A stretch of DNA of 64,000 nt from contig JACJYC010000026.1 of NCBI GenBank assembly GCA_020636325.1, positions 1 through 64,000 on the forward strand, in the 5' to 3' direction. Every line of letters begins with the position of its first letter. The first letter of the stretch is position 1. Below the pieces are notes generated by a model. The model searched no databases. It had not been told where the DNA came from and saw only the letters and a list, made by a program, of their open reading frames with translations. The stretch comes from Lewinellaceae bacterium. GTDB taxonomy: Bacteria > Bacteroidota > Bacteroidia > Chitinophagales > Saprospiraceae. Positions 17,913 to 26,071 of this stretch are shown here, in pieces. The translations under genes and the position numbers were made by a program.

Positions 17913-18641
17913 ATGACCCATTATACAGCAACAGCATTCGTGGATCAATTGAAGACCTTTCAGTCGGAAGAAGAACTGGAAAAAATTCAGCGTTATTTCA
18001 AAACCGGCAAGGGGGATTATTCCGAACACGACCAATTCATGGGTGTCCGGATGGGGCAGGTCTTTGAACTGGCAAAAGCCTTCGAGCCGATGGAGCCGGG
18101 TGAGATTGAACAATTGCTGGAAAGCCCCATCCACGAAGTGCGTGCCGGTGCCGTGAGCATTATGGATTACCAGGCGCGCAACAGGAAAACACCTGGAAGC
18201 CGGAAAAAAGAATTATTCGAACTCTATTTGCGCCGACATGACCGGATCAACAACTGGGACCTGGTCGACCGGGCTGCCCCGCATGTCGTTGGTGGGTACC
18301 TTTGGGACAAACCCAGGGGAATCCTGTATCAACTTGCCCGTTCAGAAAACCTCTGGGAAAGGCGTACGGCTATCGTTTGTACCTGGTTTTTTATCCGCAA
18401 GGGCGACGTGGCGGATACGTTTGCCGTCGGCGAAATCCTGATAGACGACCCCAACGAGATCATTCAGAAAGCGGTCGGAAGCTGGTTGCGAACGGCGGGC
18501 GATAAGGACAGCCGGAGATTGCTTGAGTTCCTGGATCAACATGCTGCCGGCATGCCCCGGACGGCTTTGCGATATGCCGTCGAGCATTTGGAAGATGCCC
18601 AAAGAAAATACTACCTGGGGTTAAAAAATTCGGGTGACTAA
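17913..18641 (+). CDS. DNA alkylation repair protein, AlkD-like
   Basis: A 242-residue all-helical HEAT-repeat protein of the AlkD family, DNA glycosylases that remove 3-methyladenine/7-methylguanine without base flipping. The diagnostic NNWDLVDRAAPHVVGGYL is present: Trp115 and Asp119 have the same four-residue spacing as the catalytic Trp and Asp of Bacillus cereus AlkD, and an Arg-rich ENLWERRTAIV segment follows. Length is normal. Its stop codon (TAA 18639-18641) overlaps the stop of the convergent helicase gene (TAG, complement of 18638-18640), so the two transcripts share four bases. Confidence 0.9.
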   Translation: MTHYTATAFVDQLKTFQSEEELEKIQRYFKTGKGDYSEHDQFMGVRMGQVFELAKAFEPMEPGEIEQLLESPIHEVRAGAVSIMDYQARNRKTPGSRKKELFELYLRRHDRINNWDLVDRAAPHVVGGYLWDKPRGILYQLARSENLWERRTAIVCTWFFIRKGDVADTFAVGEILIDDPNEIIQKAVGSWLRTAGDKDSRRLLEFLDQHAAGMPRTALRYAVEHLEDAQRKYYLGLKNSGD

Positions 18642-21076
18642 CCTTCCGATTTCGCAAGGTGCCGCATGACCAGCTGGATTTCACCATAGGAATACTTGTC
18701 GCCGAAATGTTCCTTGGCCGGTTTGGCGGAGCCGGTCTGGTTGTCCGCGAAAAATTGTTCGATCTCCTGTACTGCGGTCTTCGGAAGGATATCCAGGATA
18801 TCCAGTTCGCCCAGCCCGACAAAATGGGCCAGGTGCCCTTCGATGGTGGACCGGACCAGGCCTCGTTCCTGAGCGATCTGGTCGATGGTCTTGCCGGATT
18901 TGAACAGTTCGAAACTCTGGACTTTTGTGTCCACCTTGACGGCGGGCAATTCCGGCTCGGTGATCGGGATATCCTGGACAGCGCAGTAATTGCGGATGAT
19001 TTCCACAAGGTCTTCGCCGAATTGTTTGGTTTTACCCTTGCCGATGCCGCGGACGTTTTTCAGTTCCTTCAGGTTGGTGGGCAGGAGCCTGACCAGATCG
19101 ACGAGGGATTTGGTGGGCAGCACGGAATAGCGTTCCACATCCAGGATATCGGCCATATCGTCGCGCCATTTTTTGAGCAACGTGAACAACTCGGGGCGGT
19201 CGCCCTTGTAAGCTGCGGAGTATTCGGTATCGACCTTCGGTTTCATGCGGGAGGCCTGGAAATCGAGTTCGGCGTTGCCCCTGGCGCGCAGGTATTGCTG
19301 GGTGGCAAAGCCCGATTTGACGGTTTCGAAACAGGCATTTTTGGCGAACAGCTCCTTTTGTGCGTTCTCGAGGGCCTCGGTTACCGTTTTCCGGACCTCC
19401 TTGTTGTCGGTTTCGATCCGGATTTCGCTGAAGGCTTTCAACCAGCCTTCGCCGATTTTCACCGCAAACCAGTCGGCAGCCTTTTGGATCCTTTCCTGAA
19501 GTTCGGCATTCTCCTCCGGCAGACCGGGCTGCGCAAAGAAAGACATCAACTGGGCGCGGAACTTGTCGGCTACCGGAAACACCTCAGCGGCGGCTTCCTG
19601 GCGCACGGCGTTGAACTGCTGGAACGCGCCCGGCACCAGCGAGTTTTCGTGTTCCAGGAAAGCGCGGTTGAGTTTGTCAAAATCTTTTCTCAGGTCGTTG
19701 AACCCGAACAGGTCCAGGATCAGCGATTGCTGGTAGGCTGCTTTCGACTGGGTCAGGTGGGATTCATCCGGCGCATTCCGGTCGGCTTCTTCCGTATAGT
19801 TTTTGACCTTGGTATCGGTTTTGATGCTGGAATGCGCGATTTTGGACCGCAGGACGATCCCTTCAAAGCTTTTGCAGCGGCTCAGTGCGACATAGACCTG
19901 CCCGTGGGCAAAGGCGGCCTGGGCGTCGATGATGACCCGTTCGAACGTTAGGCCCTGACTTTTGTGTATGGTAATGGCCCAGGCGAGCCGCAAGGGGTAT
20001 TGGGTAAAGGATCCGATATTTTCTTCCTGGACTTCCTTGGTGGTTTCGTCGAGGGAGTATTTGAGGTTTTCCCAGGTATCCGGCGTCACCTCTATGGCTT
20101 CTGTCTCGCCCGGGCATTTGACAAAGATCGCATCGTCGTCGATGCCGGTGATCCGGCCGATCTTGCCGTTGTAATAGCGTTTTTCGCGGGTGAGGTCGTT
20201 TTTGACGAACATGACCTGAGCGCCCACCTTGAAGGCCAGTTCCTCATCGGTAGGGTAGGCGTGAGCCGGAAAATCCCCTTTTATTTTGGCCCGGTAGGTA
20301 TGGGCGGTTCCGGATAATCCGGCCAGTTTTTCATTGTTGATCTCCTGCGCGGAGGCGTTATGCGAGGTCAGCGTGATGTAGGCGTCCTCATCTTTGGGGT
20401 GAAAACCGGGCACGAAGCGGGCGTTCAGGGCATCCAGCACCTCGTTGTCGATGAGGTTGTCGCGGACCTTGTTGAGCAGGCGGATGAAGGTTTGGTCCGA
20501 TTGGCGGTAGATATGTTTCAATTCGATGGCCACCGGGTCGGTCTGTTGGAGGGCCAGGCTGCTGAAGAAATAGGGGGTCTGATAGTGCTCCCGGAGGAGG
20601 TACCATTCGTCGTCCTTGACCACGGGCGGCAACTGGTGGAGGTCGCCGATCATCAGGAGCTGAACGCCCCCGAAGGGTTTGTGGCGGTTTTTGTACCGGC
20701 GCAGAACGTCGTCAATGCCGTCGAGCAGGTCGGCGCGCACCATGCTGATCTCGTCGATCACGAGGAGGTCGAGGCTCTGGATGACGCGGATCTTGTCGCG
20801 GGAGAAGCGCCGCTGGCGGTTGAGATCCCGGCTGTTGCCCGGCAGAAAGGGCCCGAACGGCAATTGGAAGAAAGAATGTATGGTCATCCCGCCCGCATTG
20901 ATGGCCGCTACGCCTGTTGGCGCAACGACGGCCATCCGTTTGAGGGGTGATGCCTTGATCTGGTGTAAAAAGGTGGTTTTGCCCGTGCCGGCCTTGCCCG
21001 TCAGGAAGATGTTCTTGTCGGTGTGGTTAACGTATTCAAACGCCAGTTCGAGTTGGGGGTTGGATTGCAAACTCAT
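18638..21076 (-). CDS. Pif1/RecD-like DNA helicase with C-terminal HRDC and HTH regions
   Basis: An 812-residue SF1 helicase. Walker A GKAGTGKT is at residues 27-34, Walker B LVIDEISMVRADLLDGID near 108-125, and a UvrD/RecD-like C-terminal helicase region at about 365-400 (AITIHKSQGLTFERVIID, VALSRCKSFEGI). The C-terminal third contains an HRDC-like stretch (about 630-690; KSLVDLVRLLPTNLKELKNV, then GIGKGKTKQFGEDLVEII) and a RecQ-type helix-turn-helix (about 710-760; FKSGKTIDQIAQERG). This combination is common in Bacteroidota genomes and probably resolves structured DNA or R-loops. It pairs convergently with the AlkD gene, so a repair theme is plausible. Start at ATG 21076. Confidence 0.9.
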   Translation of the reverse strand: MSLQSNPQLELAFEYVNHTDKNIFLTGKAGTGKTTFLHQIKASPLKRMAVVAPTGVAAINAGGMTIHSFFQLPFGPFLPGNSRDLNRQRRFSRDKIRVIQSLDLLVIDEISMVRADLLDGIDDVLRRYKNRHKPFGGVQLLMIGDLHQLPPVVKDDEWYLLREHYQTPYFFSSLALQQTDPVAIELKHIYRQSDQTFIRLLNKVRDNLIDNEVLDALNARFVPGFHPKDEDAYITLTSHNASAQEINNEKLAGLSGTAHTYRAKIKGDFPAHAYPTDEELAFKVGAQVMFVKNDLTREKRYYNGKIGRITGIDDDAIFVKCPGETEAIEVTPDTWENLKYSLDETTKEVQEENIGSFTQYPLRLAWAITIHKSQGLTFERVIIDAQAAFAHGQVYVALSRCKSFEGIVLRSKIAHSSIKTDTKVKNYTEEADRNAPDESHLTQSKAAYQQSLILDLFGFNDLRKDFDKLNRAFLEHENSLVPGAFQQFNAVRQEAAAEVFPVADKFRAQLMSFFAQPGLPEENAELQERIQKAADWFAVKIGEGWLKAFSEIRIETDNKEVRKTVTEALENAQKELFAKNACFETVKSGFATQQYLRARGNAELDFQASRMKPKVDTEYSAAYKGDRPELFTLLKKWRDDMADILDVERYSVLPTKSLVDLVRLLPTNLKELKNVRGIGKGKTKQFGEDLVEIIRNYCAVQDIPITEPELPAVKVDTKVQSFELFKSGKTIDQIAQERGLVRSTIEGHLAHFVGLGELDILDILPKTAVQEIEQFFADNQTGSAKPAKEHFGDKYSYGEIQLVMRHLAKSEG

Positions 21077-21301
21077 GGTCTTTTTTAGCTGCCGGGTCCC
21101 GGCTGTTCAGGTTGATCAGGACCGTAAAATCAGGGTTAAATACCCATTCGAAACCGATGACGGGATAGGAACACTGCGACGATGAAAGATCCTGGCACTG
21201 CAAAGATAAGGAAGGAATCCGGCGCTGTCAAGGACAAAATCGGGTTTTTGGAACAGGTCAAATGAAGGTTGGGAGGTGAATACCTGTTGGGGTTCAAAAC
21301 T

Positions 21302-21373
21302 ATGGCAAATTTATCTTATATTTGTTTATCAGATAAAGACTTAGACAACTGGCTCGAAGAGGATGAACAATAA
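21302..21373 (+). pseudogene. Possible 3' end of an antitoxin gene
   Basis: A short frame whose last residues are DKDLDNWLEEDEQ, an acidic ending resembling antitoxins paired with PIN-domain toxins. It overlaps the next start codon by eleven bases (ATGAACAATAA), the coupling typical of toxin-antitoxin pairs. Only this tail is present; a stop lies shortly upstream in frame. A TATATTTG at 21317-21324 could alternatively be a -7 box, so the stretch may now simply be a promoter. Confidence 0.35.
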
Positions 21374-23003
21374 TTTGCGACTGGTACTGGATACAAATGT
21401 TTTTCTTGTTTCTTTAATCCATCTATTGGCAGTACTTCCGCTGCTGCTGCCCGCTCAACCCCTCACCACCAACCTGCCCATCGTCCGCATCGAAACCGAC
21501 GGCCGGGAGATTCCCGACGAACCGAAGATAACCGCACAGGTCTTTATCACGGACAACGGCCCGGGACAAATGAACCGCCTCGACGATCCGCCCAATATCT
21601 ACGCAGGCTTTGCGGGGATCGAGCGCCGGGGCGCCAGCAGTCTTTGGTACCCGCAGCCGTCCTATGCCATCGAAACCCGGGAAGAAAACGGGGATGAGCT
21701 GGACATTTCGCCCTTCGGATGGCCGAAAGAAAGCGACTGGACCCTGATCACACATTTCAACGACCGCGCCCTGATGCGCAACCTGTTGTCCTTTCATTTT
21801 TTCCGGGAAATGGGGCATTACGCGCCGCGCGCCCGACTGGTCGAAGCTGTGCTCAACGGTGATTACAGGGGTATTTACCTGTTCTGCGAACGGATCAAGC
21901 GGGATAAGGGCCGGGTAGATGTCGCCAAACTGGACGAGGACGAGATCACCGGCCCCGAACTTACCGGCGGCTACATCATCAAGGTGGATTATTTCTCCCC
22001 CCAGGACAGCTGGCAGGGCGCCTTTGAGGCCGCCGGCCGCCCGGTTCACTACGTTTATTACTACCCCAAACCCGAAGATATCCGGCCTGAGCAAAAATCC
22101 TATATCCAGGCCTTTATGTACAATTTTGAATCGGCCCTTTACAGCCAGGAATTTGCCGACCCCCAGACAGGCTACCGGAAATACATCGATGTGACGTCCT
22201 TTATCGATTACCTGATCGTGCAGGAATTGTCGAGGAATGTCGACGGGTTCAAGAAGAGCAGTTATTTCTGGAAGGCCAAAGACAGCGACGGCGGCCTGCT
22301 GCACGCCGGGCCCGTCTGGGATTTCGACTGGGCCTGGAAGAACATCAACGAATGCTTTTTCGGCGCTACCGACGGCAGCGGTTTTTCATACCGGGTCAAC
22401 GATTGCGGACCGGATATCCCCGCCCCGGGCTGGTTGCCCCGAATGCTGCAGGATACTTTTTTTGCCAACCGCCTGCGATGCCGCTACGATTCCCTTCGGG
22501 AAGGGTTGTTGTCGGAGGCGCAGATCTTCGGTTTCATCGACAGTGTGGCCCAATCCGTGGAAACAGCTCAGGTCCGGCATTTTGACCGCTGGGATATACT
22601 GGGCGTCAATACCGGAGCGCCGGAAGTACCGCCCATACCGGCAACCTACGCCGGCGAGATCGAAAAGCTCAAAACCTGGATCCGCCTGCGCCTCAAATGG
22701 CTGGATGCCTACCTGCCCGGCCAGTGCGGGCCCGCGCCGCCGCCCGATCCCTCAGCGTCTCCCTTGCGGGTATGGCCCAATCCGGCAGCGGGGGATGAGA
22801 TCTATGTGCAGGGCCGGAATACCGCACAGACCCATTATGCCTTATACGACGCGACCGGGCGCAATGTCCGTCCGTTGACCCCCTTCCCGGATTCATCCGG
22901 CCGCATCGATGTCTCCGGTTTGCCGGCCGGCGTTTACCTGCTCCGGGTGAGCTGGCCGGATGGGGCGCATGGTTTGAATACGGTCAGGTTTGTGGTCAGG
23001 TGA
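21363..23003 (+). CDS. CotH-kinase-family surface protein with T9SS tail; 5' end PIN-like
   Basis: 546 residues. From about residue 38 it is a CotH-fold protein (atypical secreted kinase family): GDYRGIYLFCERIKRDKGRVD (about 171-191) and the metal-binding-like GPVWDFDWAWKN with Asp320 and Asp322. The last 80 residues (LRVWPNPAAGDE...GLPAGVYLLRV) are a type A T9SS sorting domain, so the protein is expected to be anchored on or released from the cell surface. The start is odd: residues 1-19 include LRLVLDTNVFLVSL, the standard beginning of PIN-domain toxins, joined directly to the C-terminal half of a signal peptide (HLLAVLPLLLPAQ). The hybrid leader might still direct export. Preceded by a possible antitoxin tail. 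Confidence 0.85.
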   Translation: MNNNLRLVLDTNVFLVSLIHLLAVLPLLLPAQPLTTNLPIVRIETDGREIPDEPKITAQVFITDNGPGQMNRLDDPPNIYAGFAGIERRGASSLWYPQPSYAIETREENGDELDISPFGWPKESDWTLITHFNDRALMRNLLSFHFFREMGHYAPRARLVEAVLNGDYRGIYLFCERIKRDKGRVDVAKLDEDEITGPELTGGYIIKVDYFSPQDSWQGAFEAAGRPVHYVYYYPKPEDIRPEQKSYIQAFMYNFESALYSQEFADPQTGYRKYIDVTSFIDYLIVQELSRNVDGFKKSSYFWKAKDSDGGLLHAGPVWDFDWAWKNINECFFGATDGSGFSYRVNDCGPDIPAPGWLPRMLQDTFFANRLRCRYDSLREGLLSEAQIFGFIDSVAQSVETAQVRHFDRWDILGVNTGAPEVPPIPATYAGEIEKLKTWIRLRLKWLDAYLPGQCGPAPPPDPSASPLRVWPNPAAGDEIYVQGRNTAQTHYALYDATGRNVRPLTPFPDSSGRIDVSGLPAGVYLLRVSWPDGAHGLNTVRFVVR

Positions 23004-23248
23004 ACAGGGTTTTCGCACCGGGATCGCAGGACCCTTGTGATCCGGATCTTGCAACAGCAGCAGGCGGCAACAGCAGTTTAAACGAAAACAATGCTTCTTC
23101 CATAGCGAAGTTTTCCTTCATTAACGATTAAATTCCGATTTTTGCCGCCGTTTTTTGAAATCAAGAACCGGAAATGGTATGGGATTCAAGCCCTATTGCC
23201 GCCGCCCGGAAGCAATAGCTTTTAAACGATTTTGAACTGATATCCGCC

Positions 23249-24547
23249 ATGGTGCACAAAATGCTGAAACCCGTTGTCATTCTTGCTTTGAAAACGGTTT
23301 ACCGGAATATCGACCTGATCCGGAAGGACCGCATTCCGAAAGAAGGCCCTGTCATCTTTGTTGCCAACCATCCTACGGCTTTTATTGACCCTGTTTTGCT
23401 GGCTGCGCTTCAGGACCGGACCGTGCATTTCCTGACCCGGGGCGATTATTTCAACAGCCGGTTGTTCGGCGCTTTCCTCACCCTGCTCCACGTGAGGCCC
23501 GTCTACAGGATGAACGAATCGGGTTTTGCCAAGGTGAAAACGAACCTGTCCACCTTCAATCTCCTGTTTCATCCCGATGGGAAAAGGGAAACCATCCTGG
23601 TCTCGGTGGAGGGCAACGCCACCCACGAAAAACGCATGCGACCCGTCAGAAAAGGCGCGGCCCGCATTGCCTTTGACACCCTGGAATCCGGCGGTTTCGA
23701 AGAAATCCATCTGGTACCGGTCGGGTTCACCTACACCTATGCCGAGCAGTTCCGGTCGCAGGTCATGATGGTCTTTGATGAACCCATCAAGGGCAGCGAC
23801 TTCCTGGAGATTTACCGGGAAAACAAGGCCAGAGGGATCACGGCGCTCACAGAAGAGATCAAAAAACGGCTGGAGGACAATGTGGTCATCCTCAACCGGG
23901 AGCGGGAGGCTGTGGCCGAAGCGTTTTTTGTCCTGTACCGGTCGGACCATCCGCGGCCTTTCTGGCCGGTGATCACGCATCAGGAAGAGCAGCTGTCGGC
24001 CGAAAAAGCGATCGGCGACGGGGTGAACGCGATGGATGACCAGGAATACAACCAATGGAATGAACTGCAAAAGGCGTATTTCACCGCATTGGAGCAAGCC
24101 GGATTGGAAGATGCGACCCTGGTGCGGAAAAACGCCGCAAACCTGCTGAATACCGTGATGCTCATCGCGGGGTTTTTACCCGCAGCATTGGGGTATTTAT
24201 GGGCCTGGCTGCCCTTGCTGCCGGGAAAATATCTGGCAGAACACAAGGTGCGCCGGCTGGAATTCAAAATTTCCGTTCAAATGGGCGTTGGGCTGGGCGC
24301 CTTCCTGGTCTACACGATCCTTTGGCTGCTGATCAGCCTGCTGACGGCCAACATCTGGATTGCCGCCCTGATTCCGGTCCTGTTTGCGGCCGCCTACTTT
24401 TGCATCTGGTATCTGGAACTCTGGCATAAATGGCGGCAGGATTACCGCCTCCATCGCCTGCCTTTGCAGGAACATGGGACATTGATCATCCGGCGGGAAC
24501 AGCTGGCCGCGGGGCTTAAAGCGTTATTGCCGCCGGCCGCTCCCTGA
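23249..24547 (+). CDS. PlsC-type 1-acylglycerol-phosphate acyltransferase with C-terminal TM domain
   Basis: A 432-residue membrane-associated acyltransferase. Block 1 of the family reads NHPTAFIDP, with His41 and Asp47, i.e. HX5D instead of the usual HX4D; this spacing is common in glycerol-phosphate acyltransferase-like proteins of Bacteroidota. Block 3 is VSVEGNATHEKRMRPVRKGAARIAF (partly shown as VEGNATHEKRMR, about 118-129). The C-terminal third carries four hydrophobic helices (about 300-320, 348-370, 372-395) and ends in the cytosol. It probably acylates lysophosphatidate or glycerol-3-phosphate in phospholipid synthesis. Stand-alone gene; a 245-bp gap of AT-rich DNA precedes it. Confidence 0.85.
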   Translation: MVHKMLKPVVILALKTVYRNIDLIRKDRIPKEGPVIFVANHPTAFIDPVLLAALQDRTVHFLTRGDYFNSRLFGAFLTLLHVRPVYRMNESGFAKVKTNLSTFNLLFHPDGKRETILVSVEGNATHEKRMRPVRKGAARIAFDTLESGGFEEIHLVPVGFTYTYAEQFRSQVMMVFDEPIKGSDFLEIYRENKARGITALTEEIKKRLEDNVVILNREREAVAEAFFVLYRSDHPRPFWPVITHQEEQLSAEKAIGDGVNAMDDQEYNQWNELQKAYFTALEQAGLEDATLVRKNAANLLNTVMLIAGFLPAALGYLWAWLPLLPGKYLAEHKVRRLEFKISVQMGVGLGAFLVYTILWLLISLLTANIWIAALIPVLFAAAYFCIWYLELWHKWRQDYRLHRLPLQEHGTLIIRREQLAAGLKALLPPAAP

Positions 24548-24650
24548 GAATACGCAGATCTGCGTAGCTGGTTCAGGTAGTTCTGCGAATGCGGCAAGGC
24601 CGTCCGCGCCTGCAATTTTGCGTTGTTAAAACCTAAAACATCGCAAAACC

Positions 24651-25550
24651 ATGAGAAAATTGCTAAAGTGGACCGGCATCATCCTCGGCGGACTCTTGCT
24701 GGTTGTCCTGCTCAGTTCCTGGATACTCTCCCGGAAATTCCTGAAAGAATCGGAAAAAACCTACCAGGTGGACCTTGCGCCTGTTGCGATCCCTACCGAT
24801 TCCGCATCGCTGGAGCGGGGGCTGGTCCTTTCGGTCAGTTGCCGGACCTGTCATGATGCAGACCTGGCCGGCAAGGTGTTTTTTGATGATCCTACCATTG
24901 GGGTATTGCCTTCTTCCAATCTGACCCGGGCAAAAGGCAGCGAAACAGAAGGGTATGCGGCCGGGGATTATGTTCGGGCGCTGCGCCACGGCCTGAATAA
25001 GGCCGGACACCCGCTTATGGTGATGCCCAGCGAATCCTATACTCACCTCAGCGATCAGGACCTGGGTTCGCTGGTGGCCTTTTTGATGACCCTTAAGCCG
25101 GTTGAGCGGACTTTTCCCAAACGGAAATTTACCTATATGGCGCAGGTCATGGCCGGCGCCGGCCTTTTCGGCGACCTGTACCCTTACCATGTGATCGATC
25201 ACGACAAGGCCCGTAATATCACCGCGCCGCCCATTGGTCCTACGGAGGAATACGGGGCCTATATCTTCAGTATCGGCGGCTGTAAGACCTGCCACGGAGA
25301 GCACCTTGGCGGCGGCCCGTCTCCGGACCCGGCTTCCCCGGTAGTACCCAATGTTTCTGTAAGCGGCAACCCCGGTAAATGGACAGCCGCACAGTTTGTG
25401 CAGGTCTTCCGAACCGGCACAACGCCCGAAGGCAAACAGCTGGACGGCAAGTTTATGCCGTTTCCAGGTATCGGCGCCTTGCAGGATGCGGAAATAGAGG
25501 CGCTCTATCACTATATCCGGACCTTGCCTCCGGCTCCCCAACCGAAATAA
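24651..25550 (+). CDS. Membrane-anchored di-haem c-type cytochrome
   Basis: 299 residues: an N-terminal uncleaved anchor or signal helix (about 8-28) and two cytochrome c domains, each with a CXXCH haem site: CRTCH at 64-68 and CKTCH at 211-215. Distal methionines are available (for example HPLMVMPSE and KFMPFPGIG). The arrangement resembles the cytochrome subunit of alcohol/aldehyde dehydrogenases or sorbosone dehydrogenase partners, passing electrons in the periplasm. No dehydrogenase gene is adjacent, so the partner is unknown. A small membrane protein follows after 33 bases and may be in the same operon. Confidence 0.9.
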   Translation: MRKLLKWTGIILGGLLLVVLLSSWILSRKFLKESEKTYQVDLAPVAIPTDSASLERGLVLSVSCRTCHDADLAGKVFFDDPTIGVLPSSNLTRAKGSETEGYAAGDYVRALRHGLNKAGHPLMVMPSESYTHLSDQDLGSLVAFLMTLKPVERTFPKRKFTYMAQVMAGAGLFGDLYPYHVIDHDKARNITAPPIGPTEEYGAYIFSIGGCKTCHGEHLGGGPSPDPASPVVPNVSVSGNPGKWTAAQFVQVFRTGTTPEGKQLDGKFMPFPGIGALQDAEIEALYHYIRTLPPAPQPK

Positions 25551-25583
25551 TTGATTTACACGGATAACCTTAAAACAAAAGAG

Positions 25584-25988
25584 ATGGGAAAGAAAATCAT
25601 TTTAGGAACGCTGGGAGGCGCCATTGCAGGAATGCTTACCGCCATGGCTATTTTCATGGGCCTGCTCGGCGGTACCATGGAAGAATGGATGAAGGATTAT
25701 GCCGGCTGCCTCAAAGAGATGAACATGGCCGCCGGTATCGCAGGAAGTCTCGTACTGTCCTTGTTCATGGCCCTGGTGCTGCATAAATTCGGCGTCAGCA
25801 CGTTCAAAGGCGGAGCGATAGCCGGCACGTGGATCACCTTCCTGATGGTGCTTTGGTTCGGCATCTGGAATGCCTCCACCTTTACGGCCTATACCTGGGA
25901 TTGGCTGCCTTTGGATGTCATCGGCAATACCCTTGCGGGTGCGCTTGGCGGCGGGGTGATCGGCTGGATTTTTGGAAAGGTCAAATGA
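25584..25988 (+). CDS. Small four-helix membrane protein, uncharacterised (DUF1761-like)
   Basis: 134 residues with four hydrophobic helices: Gly-rich helix 1 (about 4-26), helix 2 (46-66), helix 3 (70-92) and helix 4 (100-130, ending GWIFGKVK). The Gly-rich ends and the WNASTFTAYTWDWL loop resemble DUF1761-type proteins, but I am not certain of the family. The ATG at 25584 follows AAAAGAG; the longer frame from 25551 would begin inside the intergenic gap. Probably co-transcribed with the cytochrome gene. A strong hairpin terminator lies 16 bases after its stop. Confidence 0.65.
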   Translation: MGKKIILGTLGGAIAGMLTAMAIFMGLLGGTMEEWMKDYAGCLKEMNMAAGIAGSLVLSLFMALVLHKFGVSTFKGGAIAGTWITFLMVLWFGIWNASTFTAYTWDWLPLDVIGNTLAGALGGGVIGWIFGKVK

Positions 25989-26002
25989 TTCGAAAATTCA
26001 TT

Positions 26003-26051
26003 TACGGGTCGGCAGTCGGCGGATGGATGGTTTGCCGACTGCCGACCCGTA
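26003..26051. terminator. Bidirectional terminator between convergent genes
   Basis: A perfect 18-bp stem: arm TACGGGTCGGCAGTCGGC (26003-26020), 13-nt loop, arm GCCGACTGCCGACCCGTA (26034-26051). It sits in the 83-bp gap between the membrane protein gene ending at 25988 and the giant minus-strand gene ending at 26072, so it can serve both. Confidence 0.8.
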
Positions 26052-26071
26052 TTCATTTGTTCCGGATGCAT

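Noticed and set aside
21363..21420. Functional PIN-domain toxin
   Set aside because: Only the first strand is present; the remaining acidic residues and fold are missing, so it can only be a remnant.
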